In this document: positions 45,425-54,544 of the stretch, piece by piece | How the letters are laid out: every line of letters starts with the position of its first letter | Numbering within the stretch: the first letter of the stretch is position 1 | NCBI RefSeq assembly: GCF_016863435.1 | Contig: NZ_BOOW01000004.1 | Coordinates: forward strand, 62,001 to 126,000 | Origin: Sinosporangium siamense | GTDB lineage: Bacteria > Actinomycetota > Actinomycetes > Streptosporangiales > Streptosporangiaceae | Direction: 5' to 3' | DNA: 64,000 nt | Position numbers and translations under genes: made by a program | Notes under the pieces: generated by a model | The model's input: the letters and a program-made list of their open reading frames with translations, nothing else | What the model was told of the DNA's origin: nothing | The model's database searches: none

Positions 45425-46138
45425 CTAGGCTCCGGGGCAGCGCTCGCCGTACTTGACCGCGGCGAAGGAGACGCTCTGGTCGGCGAGGGAGGCGCCCGCG
45501 GCGGGCGTCTGGCTGCAGACCTGCCAGCCGGTGTCGCGGAACGCGATGCGGTTCGCGCCCGTCGCGTCCTTGATCTTGATCTCGGTGCCGCGCGGCAGGG
45601 TGCCCCGGGCGACGCGCAGGCTGGTGCCGATGAGGTTCGGCATGGTGCCGGGCGCCGCCGCCGCGGGGGCGGGCGTGTCGCCGCCGACGGGGCAGCTTTC
45701 GTCGAGCTTGGCCACGGCCAGGTCGACCGTGGAGTCCCGGGAGACACGCCCAGGCATCGGGTTCTGCCCGCAGACACGCCATTGGCGCTGGTTGAAGATG
45801 ACGCGTCCCCGGCCGAGCGCGTCGTGCGCCTTGATCTTGACGAATCCCGCCTTCCGCAGGCCGCTCCGCGCCGTGCCGAGCTCCTTGCCCAGCTGCGAGG
45901 CCAGCTCGCGCGTGCCGTCATCCGGGGTGTGCACCCGCCGTACCTTCTTACGGGTTTGCGCGGGCTTGGCGATCAGCGCGGTCCGCGGTGCCGGGTTGGC
46001 CGGCACGACGGCGTATGCGGGTGAGTCCCCCGGCACCGGGGTGTGCGCGCGTGCGGCGGCACCCCCGGTGAGCGCCGTGCCGAAGGCGGCGCAGCCGGCC
46101 AGGACGATGAGTCCGGTGCTGGTGATGATCGTTCTCAT
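45425..46138 (-). CDS. Secreted or lipid-anchored protein with two PASTA-like domains
   Basis: 237 residues. The N-terminus MRTIITSTGLIVLAGCAAFG is a signal peptide whose LAGC could be a lipobox, although the hydrophobic run continues beyond it. Two PASTA-like repeats follow: about 85-150 (ARSGLRKAGFVKIKAHD, QWRVCGQNPMPG) and about 165-237 (MPNLIGTSLRVARGTLPRG, GWQVCSQTPAAGASL). PASTA domains bind peptidoglycan stem peptides or beta-lactams, suggesting a cell-wall role. Each repeat carries a Cys pair. Confidence 0.82.
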   Translation of the reverse strand: MRTIITSTGLIVLAGCAAFGTALTGGAAARAHTPVPGDSPAYAVVPANPAPRTALIAKPAQTRKKVRRVHTPDDGTRELASQLGKELGTARSGLRKAGFVKIKAHDALGRGRVIFNQRQWRVCGQNPMPGRVSRDSTVDLAVAKLDESCPVGGDTPAPAAAAPGTMPNLIGTSLRVARGTLPRGTEIKIKDATGANRIAFRDTGWQVCSQTPAAGASLADQSVSFAAVKYGERCPGA

Positions 46139-46214
46139 GAGTCCCCCTTTGATCTTGATGGGGGGACGCGATCTAGCTACCCAGGTCCCGCGTATATCAA
46201 GCGCAAAGACTTAT

Positions 46215-47267
46215 CTACCGACCGGCCCTCGACCGGATACCGGTGAGCCTGCGCAGAATGTCCCACCAGAACGACGCCCCGAACAACAATGCCGCGAACG
46301 TCAGCACGAACCCCGGCCAGTGCCCCGGCGAGATCAGCCTCTCCCACCAGGCCCCGAGGTTCCACTTCACCTGCGGATCCCCGTTCTGCGGTACGGCGAC
46401 GCCGACGAGCGCGTGGTCGAAGATCTTGACGAGCGCCGGTGAGCTGAGCGCCTCAGTGACGCAGCGATAGGGGTCGGCCGAGTCACCCGTGGCCGTGCAG
46501 CGGTCCTTGAGCGCGGTCAACCCCTGGTCGCCGCCGCCCGCGATGGCCGCCACCCCCTCCCGGAAGGCCTGGTCGCGCAGCAGGGTCTTGCCGTATTCCA
46601 GGGCGTCCATGCTGAACACCAAGGTCAGCACGAGACCCAGCACGGCCACCACCCACCGCACATAACGCCGGTAGAGCAGCGTGAGCCGGCGCATCTCGGC
46701 GTCGAACCACACCTCCACCTGCTGCCTGAACCGGTTGACGTCGGCCGCCGAGCTCTCCCAGATGCCCTGCAGATGGCCGTGCAACGGGCTCCGCATGGCC
46801 TTGAGCTTGTCGAGCAGCCCCTGCACGCCGTTCGGCTCGGCGGACGCGAACTCCATGAGCGCCAGGGCGAACCGTTCCGGCGGCAGCGTCGCGATGCTGG
46901 TGCGCTTGGCCTTGGGATGGTCGATCTCGCGGACACGCTCGTAGAGCCGCTCGGTCAACTCGCCCTCGGCGACCGCCTCGCCCTCGGGGATGGGGGAGAG
47001 CACCGCCGGGGAGGGCATGGAGTTGTGCCGAGGGCGCGCGTCACGGGAGAACGGCAGAGCCGTGAAGACGTCGCGCATGCCGGCGGGGAGGAACGAGCGG
47101 CCCTGCCGGTCGGGGCCGTCCAGAGTGTCACGCAGAAACGCCCAGAGGAACTTGCTGCGGATGGACAACAACCGCACGAGTCCCTCGTTGATCCCGCTGA
47201 CGAGCAGGGATAAGAACAGGAAAGCGAGGACTAGCCCGACAGCCAAGTCAACGTAAGTAGAGAGCAA
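46215..47267 (-). CDS. Membrane protein of unknown function
   Basis: 350 residues from TTG 47267. An N-terminal helix (MLSTYVDLAVGLVLAFLFLS) with a LVSGINEG segment is followed by a cytoplasmic region of about 170 residues with charged helices, a second membrane helix (about 205-225, VRWVVAVLGLVLTLVFSMDA), a loop with two Cys, and a C-terminal membrane helix (about 315-338). Proteins starting with such a segment are widespread, uncharacterised membrane proteins. It lies downstream of glnE on the same strand with a 66-bp gap. Confidence 0.75.
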   Translation of the reverse strand: MLSTYVDLAVGLVLAFLFLSLLVSGINEGLVRLLSIRSKFLWAFLRDTLDGPDRQGRSFLPAGMRDVFTALPFSRDARPRHNSMPSPAVLSPIPEGEAVAEGELTERLYERVREIDHPKAKRTSIATLPPERFALALMEFASAEPNGVQGLLDKLKAMRSPLHGHLQGIWESSAADVNRFRQQVEVWFDAEMRRLTLLYRRYVRWVVAVLGLVLTLVFSMDALEYGKTLLRDQAFREGVAAIAGGGDQGLTALKDRCTATGDSADPYRCVTEALSSPALVKIFDHALVGVAVPQNGDPQVKWNLGAWWERLISPGHWPGFVLTFAALLFGASFWWDILRRLTGIRSRAGR

Positions 47268-47333
47268 AATTGATCACCCGCACCGTTGATACACCTCCGG
47301 CACGAGTGACGCAATCCACTCAACGGTCACGGA

Positions 47334-50303
47334 TCACTGATAGAAGACGCGCTCCATGACCCGCCGGGCCCTGCGGGTCGCCCGGCGGTAGTCGTCCACA
47401 AAGTCCTCGGACCCGCCGGGCGGATATCCGAGCGCGCGGGCGATGAGCGCCCGGTCGCGCACCAGGGTCGGGATGCTGTCGGCGGCCCGGCCCCGGACCA
47501 GCATGATCGCGTCCCGCACCCGCGAGGCGAACAACCAGGCGTCCGCCAGCACCTCGACGTCCGCCTGCTCGATCAGCCCGGCCGCGGCCGCCGCCCGCAG
47601 CGCCGCGAGCGTGCGGGGGGTGCGCAGATCGGGCACGGTGGCCGCGTGACGCAACTGGAGAAGCTGCGCCACCCACTCCACATCCGACAAACCGCCCCGG
47701 CCGAGCTTGGTGTGCAGGCTGGGATCGGCTCCGCGCGGAAGCCGCTCGGCCTCCATGCGCGCCTTCAACCTACGGATCTCGCGCAGCGCGTCACCGTTGA
47801 CACCGCCCGCGGGATAACGCAGCGGCGCGATCAGCTCGGTGAACTCCTTGCCCAGCTGCGCGTCACCCGCGGAGAAGCGCGCCCGCAGCAGCGCCTGCGA
47901 CTCCCAAGGCGCCGACCAGCGCCGATAGTAGGCCGCATAGGACGCCAGCGACCGCACCAGCGGCCCCTGCCGCCCCTCGGGACGCAGATCCGGGTCGATG
48001 AGCAGCGGCGGGTCGGGCGCCGGCAGCGCCAGCAGCCGGCGCAGCTCGTTGGCCACCGCGTGCGCCGCCTCCGACGCCGCCCGGTCGGGCACCCCCGGAT
48101 GCGGATCGTGCACGAACATCACGTCGGCGTCGCTGCCGTAGGAGCACTCCAGGCCGCCCAGCCGCCCCATCGCGATCACCGCGAACCGGGTCGGGAAGTC
48201 CTCGCGCCGCTCCATCGACACTTTGCCGACGGCCACGTCCAGCGCCGCCTGGATCGTGACGTCGTTCAGCTCCGACAACGCCAGGCCCACCTGCTCGATG
48301 TCGATCACGCCCATGAGGTCGGCGACAGCCGTACGGAACAACTCGCGCCGCCGGAGCCCCCGCACCCCGGCCACGGCGGCTTCGCCGTTCTCACCGTGGC
48401 GCTGCACGCCCGCGGTCACCTCTGCGAGCAGCGTCTCCTTGGGGCGTGTGGCGAGCTCGGCGCCGCTGCCGAGCATCGTGACCGCCTCGGGGGCGTTGAG
48501 CAGCAGCCCCGTCGCGTAACGGCTCGTGCCGAGCAGCTTCGCCATGCGCTCGGCAGCCGCGGTCTCGTCGCGCAGCAGCCGGAGATACCAGGGGGTGGCG
48601 CCGAGTTTGTCGCTCACCTGGCGGAATCCCAGCAGGCCCGCGTCCGGGTCGGGCGCGTCGGCGAACCACCCCAGCATCACCGGCAGCAGCGTGCGCTGGA
48701 TCGCGGCCCGTCTCGACACCCCGCTGGTCAGCGCCGCGATGTGCCGCAACGCCCCCTCCGGGTCGGCATAGCCAAGCGCCTCCAGCCGCGCCTTCGCAGC
48801 CGTCGGGGAAAGACGCTCCTCCTGCTCGGGCAAACGTGCCACCGCCTGTAGCAAAGGCCGGTAAAAGAGCTTCTCGTGTAGCCTGCGCGCCTCACGCGCG
48901 TGCCGCTTCCACCGTGTCGTGAACTCCCCGACCGGATCGACGCCCATGCCGAGCGCCCGTCCGATCCGCCGCAGATCGGGAGGGTCCTCGGGCACGACAT
49001 GAGTACGGCGGAGCCGGTGAAGTTGCACGAGGTGCTCGATGCCCCGGAGGAAGGAATAGGCCTCCGCCAGGGCTTTCGCGTCGTCCCGTCCGACATAGCC
49101 GCCTCGCGACAACGCCGCCAGGGCGGCGAGGGTCGCCCGGCGGCGCAGCAGCGGATCGTGCCGCCCGTGCACGAGCTGCAGAAGCTGCACGGCGAACTCG
49201 ATGTCGCGGAGCCCGCCGGGCCCCAGCTTGATCTGCCGCTCCGCCTCGTCGCCGCGCACGTGCGACTCGACTCTTCGCCGCATCGCCTGCACGTCGTCCA
49301 CGAAGTTGTCCCGGGTGGCGGCCTGCCACACGAGCTCGTTGACCGCCTCGGTGTAGCGTCCGCCGAGCTCCAGGTCGCCCGCCACGGGTCTCGCCTTGAG
49401 CAGCGCCTGGAACTCCCACGTCTTCGCCCAGCGCCGGTAATAGGCGAGGTGGCTGGTGAGCGTGCGCACCAGCGGGCCGTTCTTGCCCTCCGGGCGCAGC
49501 GCCGCGTCGACCTCCCAGAGCGCCCCCTCAGGGGTGCTCGCGCTGCACGCCCGCATCATGCCCTGCGCCAGCTTCGTCGCGATGCGCAGCGCCTCGGTCT
49601 CGTCGAGTCCGTCGCGGGGCTCGGCCACGAAGATCACGTCGACGTCGCTGATGTAGTTGAGCTCTCGCGCCCCGCACTTGCCCATGCCGATCACCGAGAG
49701 GCTCACCTTGGCGGCCTCGGGCACGTCGGCCCGCGCGAGCGCCAGCCCCGCCTCAAGCGCGGCCCCGGCGAGATCGGACAACTCCGCCGTCACCTCGCTG
49801 AGCGACGAAGCGCCCGACAGATCGCGTGCCGCCAGGTGGAGCAGCCGGTCGCGGTAGGCCACCCGCAGGGCCGTCAGCGCGGCCTGCCCGCGCGAGGCCG
49901 CCACCGGCTCGGCCACCTCCGGCGGCGCTCCCACCGCGGACAACAGGGCGGCCCGCAGCTCCCTCGACATCGGGCGGACGGCGGGGCCGCTCAGGATCCG
50001 CCAATGATCTGGATGCCTCACCACATGCTCGGCCAGCGCCGCACTCACCCCGAACACCGACAGCAGCCGCTGCCTGGCCTCGGGGGCGTCGCGTAGGGCG
50101 GGCAGAATGTCCGGGTCGCGGTCGGCGAGCCGGCTCAGCGACGTCAGCGCCAGGTCCGGGTCGGCCGTCGCCACCAGCGCGTCAAGCAATCCGGCATCGG
50201 CCTCCGCCTCCGCCCCGAGCCCGTCGAGCAGGCGCTCGGCGCGGGCCCCGTCGGCGAATCCCAAGCGGGCAAGCCGGCCGGCGGTCGACTGCATGCGAGG
50301 CAC
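47334..50303 (-). CDS. glnE: Glutamine synthetase adenylyltransferase/adenylyl-removing enzyme
   Basis: 989 residues from GTG 50303, selected because GGAGG lies 8 bases upstream; this gives the usual family length. Two nucleotidyltransferase domains are visible: the N-terminal adenylyl-removing one (SVIGMGKCGARELNYISDVD near residue 210) and the C-terminal adenylylating one (IAMGRLGGLECSYGSDADVM near residue 705), each followed by a helical bundle (LGPGGLRDIEFAVQLLQL, LGRGGLSDVEWVAQLLQL). It adds AMP to, or removes it from, the Tyr of GlnA according to nitrogen status. Its substrate GlnA is encoded at 61629 and the non-adenylylated GlnA2 at 32552. Confidence 0.97.
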   Translation of the reverse strand: MPRMQSTAGRLARLGFADGARAERLLDGLGAEAEADAGLLDALVATADPDLALTSLSRLADRDPDILPALRDAPEARQRLLSVFGVSAALAEHVVRHPDHWRILSGPAVRPMSRELRAALLSAVGAPPEVAEPVAASRGQAALTALRVAYRDRLLHLAARDLSGASSLSEVTAELSDLAGAALEAGLALARADVPEAAKVSLSVIGMGKCGARELNYISDVDVIFVAEPRDGLDETEALRIATKLAQGMMRACSASTPEGALWEVDAALRPEGKNGPLVRTLTSHLAYYRRWAKTWEFQALLKARPVAGDLELGGRYTEAVNELVWQAATRDNFVDDVQAMRRRVESHVRGDEAERQIKLGPGGLRDIEFAVQLLQLVHGRHDPLLRRRATLAALAALSRGGYVGRDDAKALAEAYSFLRGIEHLVQLHRLRRTHVVPEDPPDLRRIGRALGMGVDPVGEFTTRWKRHAREARRLHEKLFYRPLLQAVARLPEQEERLSPTAAKARLEALGYADPEGALRHIAALTSGVSRRAAIQRTLLPVMLGWFADAPDPDAGLLGFRQVSDKLGATPWYLRLLRDETAAAERMAKLLGTSRYATGLLLNAPEAVTMLGSGAELATRPKETLLAEVTAGVQRHGENGEAAVAGVRGLRRRELFRTAVADLMGVIDIEQVGLALSELNDVTIQAALDVAVGKVSMERREDFPTRFAVIAMGRLGGLECSYGSDADVMFVHDPHPGVPDRAASEAAHAVANELRRLLALPAPDPPLLIDPDLRPEGRQGPLVRSLASYAAYYRRWSAPWESQALLRARFSAGDAQLGKEFTELIAPLRYPAGGVNGDALREIRRLKARMEAERLPRGADPSLHTKLGRGGLSDVEWVAQLLQLRHAATVPDLRTPRTLAALRAAAAAGLIEQADVEVLADAWLFASRVRDAIMLVRGRAADSIPTLVRDRALIARALGYPPGGSEDFVDDYRRATRRARRVMERVFYQ

Positions 50304-50630
50304 GCCGCTCACCTCCCCCTCGCCAGGGTGGCGCTCCATGGTTCGCACGTCGCCCCTCATCCTGTCAGCTTGAGGACCCTCGTGACACACTGCTGAACCT
50401 TTCCCACCTCTCTTGATCAGCCGGGACCCACGTCGTCGTGCTGTCGTCCGGGGCGTCGGAGAGGTTTCCATGGTCTGGGCGTCAAAGCCACGTTATCCCG
50501 GCGGGATCCTCGTGATCGCATTGGGGTAGGGCCTAGAAAATCACCATGCCCACTATGTGGATGGTTCATTGACCTTTAGGGGATATGTCCATCAATATAG
50601 GGCTTCTAGTAACGATCGATCGGTAGATAC
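50304..50630. other. Divergent region between glnE and a TetR gene
   Basis: A 327-bp gap. The 3' part is AT-rich, with TTGACC (50569-50574) - N17 - TCAATA as a weak promoter candidate and the perfect palindrome CGATCGATCG at 50613-50622 just before the TetR start. No gene seen. Confidence 0.4.
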
Positions 50631-51272
50631 GTGTCAATTCCCGCCGAACACCGCAGGATCGCGGCCGACGAGGTCCGGCTCCCCCCTCACGCCCTGCCCG
50701 ACGGCAGATCGGGCAGAATCCTCCACGAAGCCATACGTCTCTTTGCGGAATACGGGTTCCACGGCACGTCGATCAGAGACCTCGCCGAAGCGTGCGGCAT
50801 CCGATCCGCCACGCTTTACGCGCATTACCCCGCTAAAGAACACGTTCTCGCGGAACTAGTGCGTATTGGCCACGAGGTTCACCACTCCGCACTGTCGGCA
50901 GCCCTCCCCGGCACCCCGCCCGGCTCCGCCGCCCGCCTCGCCGCCCTGGTCCGCGCCCATGTCCTGGTCTTCGCCCGCTATCCGCTGCTGGCGATGGTGG
51001 CCAACAACGAGCTGCACGCCGTGTCACGGGAGCTCGCCGCACCGTCACTCCTGCTGCGGGCCGACGCCCAGCAGATGATCCTCGACACCGTCAACCTGGG
51101 CATGGACAACGGGGCCTTCGACGTACCCGACCCCTATCTGGCCCTCACGGCCATCGCGGGGATGGGAATGCGCGTGGCCCACTGGTACGGCGCGGCCTCG
51201 CACTACGACCCGGAGACCATCGCGGACACCTACGCGACGTTCGCGCTGCGCCTGGTCGGCGTGGAGGCCTGA
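50631..51272 (+). CDS. TetR-family transcriptional regulator
   Basis: 213 residues from GTG 50631, which has no clear ribosome site and may be nearly leaderless. The N-terminal helix-turn-helix is at about 25-75 (RILHEAIRLFAEYGFHGTSI, DLAEACGIRSATLYAHYPAK). The C-terminal domain carries FARYPLLAMVANNELHAVS, as in regulators of fatty-acid or catabolic genes. The CGATCGATCG palindrome 9 bases upstream of the start is a candidate self-regulatory site. Convergent with a small membrane-protein gene. Confidence 0.88.
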   Translation: MSIPAEHRRIAADEVRLPPHALPDGRSGRILHEAIRLFAEYGFHGTSIRDLAEACGIRSATLYAHYPAKEHVLAELVRIGHEVHHSALSAALPGTPPGSAARLAALVRAHVLVFARYPLLAMVANNELHAVSRELAAPSLLLRADAQQMILDTVNLGMDNGAFDVPDPYLALTAIAGMGMRVAHWYGAASHYDPETIADTYATFALRLVGVEA

Positions 51273-51282
51273 GCCGGATCCC

Positions 51283-51651
51283 TCAGTCGGACGGCGGGTC
51301 GGGGGTGCTCTTCGTCGCGTGCAGGATGTCGATCCAGATCCTGGTCAGCAGGGTGAAGAGGGCCAGAAGGAGGACGGCGGACACGGCGATGCGCAGGGCC
51401 GGGCCGTCGGGGATCGCGTGGGCGAGGACCAGCATGCACAAGGTGAGGCCGACGGCGATGGCGGTGGTCACGGTCAGGACGTAGACGCGGACGCGGGGTT
51501 TGGTCCAGAAGCGCACGTTGCCGGTGGGGGTGCGTCTGCGGAGCATCCGGCGCTGGCCGCGGAGGCCGGCGAGGTAGCCGGAGTCCCAGACGAGGGCGAG
51601 TAAGAACACGGGCAGGACTTGTGCGGCGGTGGCATAGAAGTCGCGGGCCAT
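51283..51651 (-). CDS. Small membrane protein
   Basis: 122 residues from ATG 51651 with GAGGA upstream. Three hydrophobic segments (about 8-27, 57-78, 85-108), a basic loop GQRRMLRRRTPTGNVRFWTK between the first two, and a hydrophilic tail. No family recognised. Convergent with the TetR gene at 10 bp spacing. Confidence 0.7.
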   Translation of the reverse strand: MARDFYATAAQVLPVFLLALVWDSGYLAGLRGQRRMLRRRTPTGNVRFWTKPRVRVYVLTVTTAIAVGLTLCMLVLAHAIPDGPALRIAVSAVLLLALFTLLTRIWIDILHATKSTPDPPSD

Positions 51652-51860
51652 AGGCGGATCCTCTCGGCGGGCTTCCCATATGGTGATAAGGATTCATCTG
51701 CGAAGAAGGATCCACAACAGTTTCCGCGCATTGGGACCGTGAGGTCGCGCTACGTTTGAATACACAGATATGCGGGCGCGGCGGTGGGGTGCCATTAGGG
51801 AGTGATGGCCGGCTCTTCGCATCGGTGTCCGGAAAACTGGTGGATAACCGGGGAGTTCAC

Positions 51861-52679
51861 GTGACGCGAATCATCGGTGTACACGGGATAGGCAACTACT
51901 CCTACATGTCCGAGCACGGCACCCCCGCTGCCGCGGCGGCGGCGATCAGCGCCGATTGGAGCGGATGGCTGTCGCGCGGGGACACCGCTCCGAGCGTGGA
52001 CGTGGCCTACTACGCCCACCTGCTGCACCGGGGGACCGCGCAGGGAAGCGACGACGTGACCCTGCTGGAGCCCGGGGAGCAGGAGCTTCTCGTCGCGATG
52101 GTCGATCTGCTCGCCGGGGTGCCGCAGACCGCCCAGGGGCGGGCCACGGCGAGGGTACGGCAGGCGGGGGAGTGGCTGACCGAGAACCACGGGCGGGCCG
52201 CCAAGCGCCTTGCCGTCATGTTCGTGCGCGAGGTCAACACATATCTGCATCTGACCGACGAGTGCTTCCGGGACGCCGCCCGGGACATGGTGGCCGAGAG
52301 CATCCGGTCCGGCGAAGGGGGCGTCGTGGTGGCGCATTCGCTGGGAAGCGTCGTCACCTATGAGGCCCTGTGGGCACATCCGGAGCTTAAGGTCGACCTT
52401 TTAGTCACATTAGGGAGTCCGCTGGGAATGAACCAGGTCGTCTTCCAGCGGTTGCGGCCGGGACCCGCGGGGAGCCGATGCGCCAGGCCGCCGGGGGTGC
52501 GGCGGTGGATCAATCTGGCGGACGTGGGGGATCTCATCGCGGTTCCGGCTGACCTGCGGATGCGCTTCGACGATGTGGAACAGGCCGATCCGCTGAGGAT
52601 CGCCCGGTTCGAGTTTCACAAGGCCAGGAACTATCTGGCCTCTCCCCGGGTCCGGGAGCTGGTGACGATCGGCGCCTGA
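51861..52679 (+). CDS. Alpha/beta-hydrolase (lipase/PGAP1-like) protein
   Basis: 272 residues from GTG 51861 (GGGGAG upstream). The N-terminal MTRIIGVHGIGNYSYM is the oxyanion HG motif. VVVAHSLGSVVTYEALW near residue 160 is the nucleophile elbow with Ser in H-S-L-G-S; DVGDLIAVPADLR provides the likely Asp and EFHKARNYL the likely His. No signal peptide. Proteins like this act as esterases or lipases and also occur as effector-like hydrolases beside kinase or WD40 genes; a WD40 remnant lies right behind it. Confidence 0.8.
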   Translation: MTRIIGVHGIGNYSYMSEHGTPAAAAAAISADWSGWLSRGDTAPSVDVAYYAHLLHRGTAQGSDDVTLLEPGEQELLVAMVDLLAGVPQTAQGRATARVRQAGEWLTENHGRAAKRLAVMFVREVNTYLHLTDECFRDAARDMVAESIRSGEGGVVVAHSLGSVVTYEALWAHPELKVDLLVTLGSPLGMNQVVFQRLRPGPAGSRCARPPGVRRWINLADVGDLIAVPADLRMRFDDVEQADPLRIARFEFHKARNYLASPRVRELVTIGA

Positions 52680-52741
52680 CCGCGGTCGTGGATCAAGATG
52701 GCAAATGCCGTACCAGTACAAGGTCATTTCGGTGCTTCCGG

Positions 52742-52989
52742 CTAGTAGCTCCACGTCCTCATGGCCCGCTCGGCGACCGTGCTGCCGCCGGTCGGCGTGC
52801 GGCCGCCGGGGCTGAACACGCGCGATCGACACGGCAGTCCGCACGGTCGATCCGTACGGCGAGAGCCTTGCCCTTGGCCATGTTCCACAGCCGGACCGTG
52901 CGGTCGGTGCCACTGCCGGCCGGCATGCGCCTGTCGGGGCTGAACGCCAGCAGGGCGAACAACATGCCGAACAACATGCCGAACGCCAA
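52742..52989 (-). pseudogene. Decayed WD40-repeat gene fragment
   Basis: On the minus strand the frame ending near 52760 contains LAFSPDRRMPAGSGTDRTVR and LWNMAKGKAL, a WD40 blade. A second blade (VFSPGGRTPTGGST and MRTWSY, then a stop at 52742-52744) is in another frame, so at least one frameshift separates them. No kinase or start region remains. The repeats resemble those of the intact kinase-WD40 gene at 34090. The rest of 52680-53017 shows nothing else. Confidence 0.7.
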
Positions 52990-53017
52990 CGCTCGGTGCC
53001 TGCTACAGGTGTGGTGG

Positions 53018-53923
53018 TCACAGGAGGGCCGCGGCGTCGGGGGTGAGTCTGGGGCCGTCCACTCCGCACTTGGCCGCGGCGACCCGTGCCGCGAAGCGGA
53101 GCCGGGATCTGAAGTCGTGCCCGTTCAGCATCGCCATGACATAGGCGGCGTGGAAGGCGTCTCCCGCGCCGGTGGTGTCCCTGACGGCACAACGATGGCT
53201 CGCCATATGGAAAACCTCGCCGTCGCCGTCGAGGCCGAACGCTCCTTGCGCGCCCGCGGTGGCGACGACGGCGGCCGGTCCGAGTCCCTGAATCACGCGT
53301 GTCATCCGCACCGGGTCGGACTCGCCGGCCAGGCGCTCCAGCACGTCTTTGGGGGCGATGAGCGTGTCCACGCCGGGAATGATCGCCGAGGTGTATTCGG
53401 AGATCTCCTCCAGGTCGGCGACAATCGGAATGCGCCGGTCGCGGGCGAGCTCGATCGCCGCGAGGGAAGCCACCTCCTCATGATTGTCCAGGTAGATCAG
53501 CGCGGCGTTCTTCAGCAGGTCGCCGGTGACGACCCCGGGGCCGAGGCGGAGCCGATCGTCCTTGTACATGACGATGGAGCGTGTGCCCGTCGACGTGTCC
53601 ACGGTGACGCAGGCGTGATGGGCGGAGCAGCCCGGCACAACGACACAGCGGTCCAGGCCGACGCCCGCCTTTTCCAGGGAACGCCGGGTGAAGGCGCTGG
53701 CGTCGTCGTCGCCGAAGGCTCCGACATATTCCACCGTCCCGCCGAGAACAGCCAGGTTGTACGCCACGTTCGCGGCCTGGCCGCCGGCGTGGATCGTGAG
53801 GGACTCCGCCCGCGTTTTTCCGTTGGGGCCGGTCGGTCCGCGCACGCGGTACACCCAGTCGACGGTGTTGTTCCCGACGACGACGACCCGGCCTCCGCCG
53901 TTCGCAGTGTTTTCACCGGACAC
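53018..53923 (-). CDS. PfkB-family carbohydrate/nucleoside kinase
   Basis: 301 residues from GTG 53923, four bases after the stop of the preceding gene. Ribokinase fold: RVVVVGNNTVDWVYRVRG at the start, AGGQAANVAYNLAVLGGTVE for the substrate-binding Gly-Gly, and VRDTTGAGDAFHAAYVMAML with the catalytic Asp near residue 250. It phosphorylates a sugar or nucleoside hydroxyl with ATP; the substrate cannot be read. Last gene of a six-gene leftward operon with kinase, dehydrogenase, aminotransferase and nucleotidyltransferase genes, so it probably acts on their product. Confidence 0.88.
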   Translation of the reverse strand: MSGENTANGGGRVVVVGNNTVDWVYRVRGPTGPNGKTRAESLTIHAGGQAANVAYNLAVLGGTVEYVGAFGDDDASAFTRRSLEKAGVGLDRCVVVPGCSAHHACVTVDTSTGTRSIVMYKDDRLRLGPGVVTGDLLKNAALIYLDNHEEVASLAAIELARDRRIPIVADLEEISEYTSAIIPGVDTLIAPKDVLERLAGESDPVRMTRVIQGLGPAAVVATAGAQGAFGLDGDGEVFHMASHRCAVRDTTGAGDAFHAAYVMAMLNGHDFRSRLRFAARVAAAKCGVDGPRLTPDAAALL

Positions 53924-53927
53924 GAGG

Positions 53928-54521
53928 TCACGACCCGCAGTAGGCGAGGATCCGCCGCGCGACCTCGTCCACCGGACAATCAGTCGTATCGAGGACCAGC
54001 CAGTTCTCGTCGGCGGGAAGCAGCGCCGTAACGAAGTCCTCGTATTCCTGATGCACCTCGGGGTGGGCCGCGAGATAGGCGTCGCGTGGCGAGCCGGGCT
54101 GCCGTCCCGCGGTTCGTTCACGCTTGGAGCGAGCCGACGAGGTGAGCAGGACGTTGTGAGTGAAGGGCCGGTGCTCCTCCAGCAAATAGCGCGCCGGCAC
54201 CATTTCCTCGGTGTGGAAGAAGGCGTTCCGGCCGAGCTGCGTCAACCAGTGCCTGTCCTGGACCCGATATTCACGGGGAGGCACGAGCGTCGAGAGGTCG
54301 GAGACCAGAGCCGCCGTGTAAAAGTAGTCCCGCACCATCATGTCATCGGATTTCTTCGCCTCCTTTTCGAGGAACTCGATGAGCGGGCTCCGCTGCAGGT
54401 AACACTGCCCCAGACCGATGGTCCGGCCGTTCCTTCCCATGAGGTCGGCGAGGCGATGGGAGACCGTCGTTTTGCCGACGTAGTCCACGCCCTCCAGCAG
54501 GACCCCCTCGATCATGTCCAT
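53928..54521 (-). CDS. P-loop nucleotide kinase, thymidylate-kinase-like
   Basis: 197 residues from ATG 54521, with AGGAAGGAGA upstream. Walker A reads LLEGVDYVGKTTVSHRLADL as in thymidylate kinases. VQDRHWLTQLGRN supplies the DR-H/Y motif, and TAGRQPGSPRDAYLAAHPEV resembles a lid. The housekeeping enzyme has a different DRY/TP pattern, so this is likely a specialised nucleotide or small-molecule kinase. Its stop lies four bases from the PfkB start, so the two are coupled. Confidence 0.78.
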   Translation of the reverse strand: MDMIEGVLLEGVDYVGKTTVSHRLADLMGRNGRTIGLGQCYLQRSPLIEFLEKEAKKSDDMMVRDYFYTAALVSDLSTLVPPREYRVQDRHWLTQLGRNAFFHTEEMVPARYLLEEHRPFTHNVLLTSSARSKRERTAGRQPGSPRDAYLAAHPEVHQEYEDFVTALLPADENWLVLDTTDCPVDEVARRILAYCGS

Positions 54522-54544
54522 CCGTTCGAGTCTCCTTCCTCCGG

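Noticed and set aside
46388-46402. Further copy of the short repeat (GTACGGCGACGCCG)
   Set aside because: One mismatch inside coding sequence; at this GC content near matches are expected, so only exact 14-base copies were counted.
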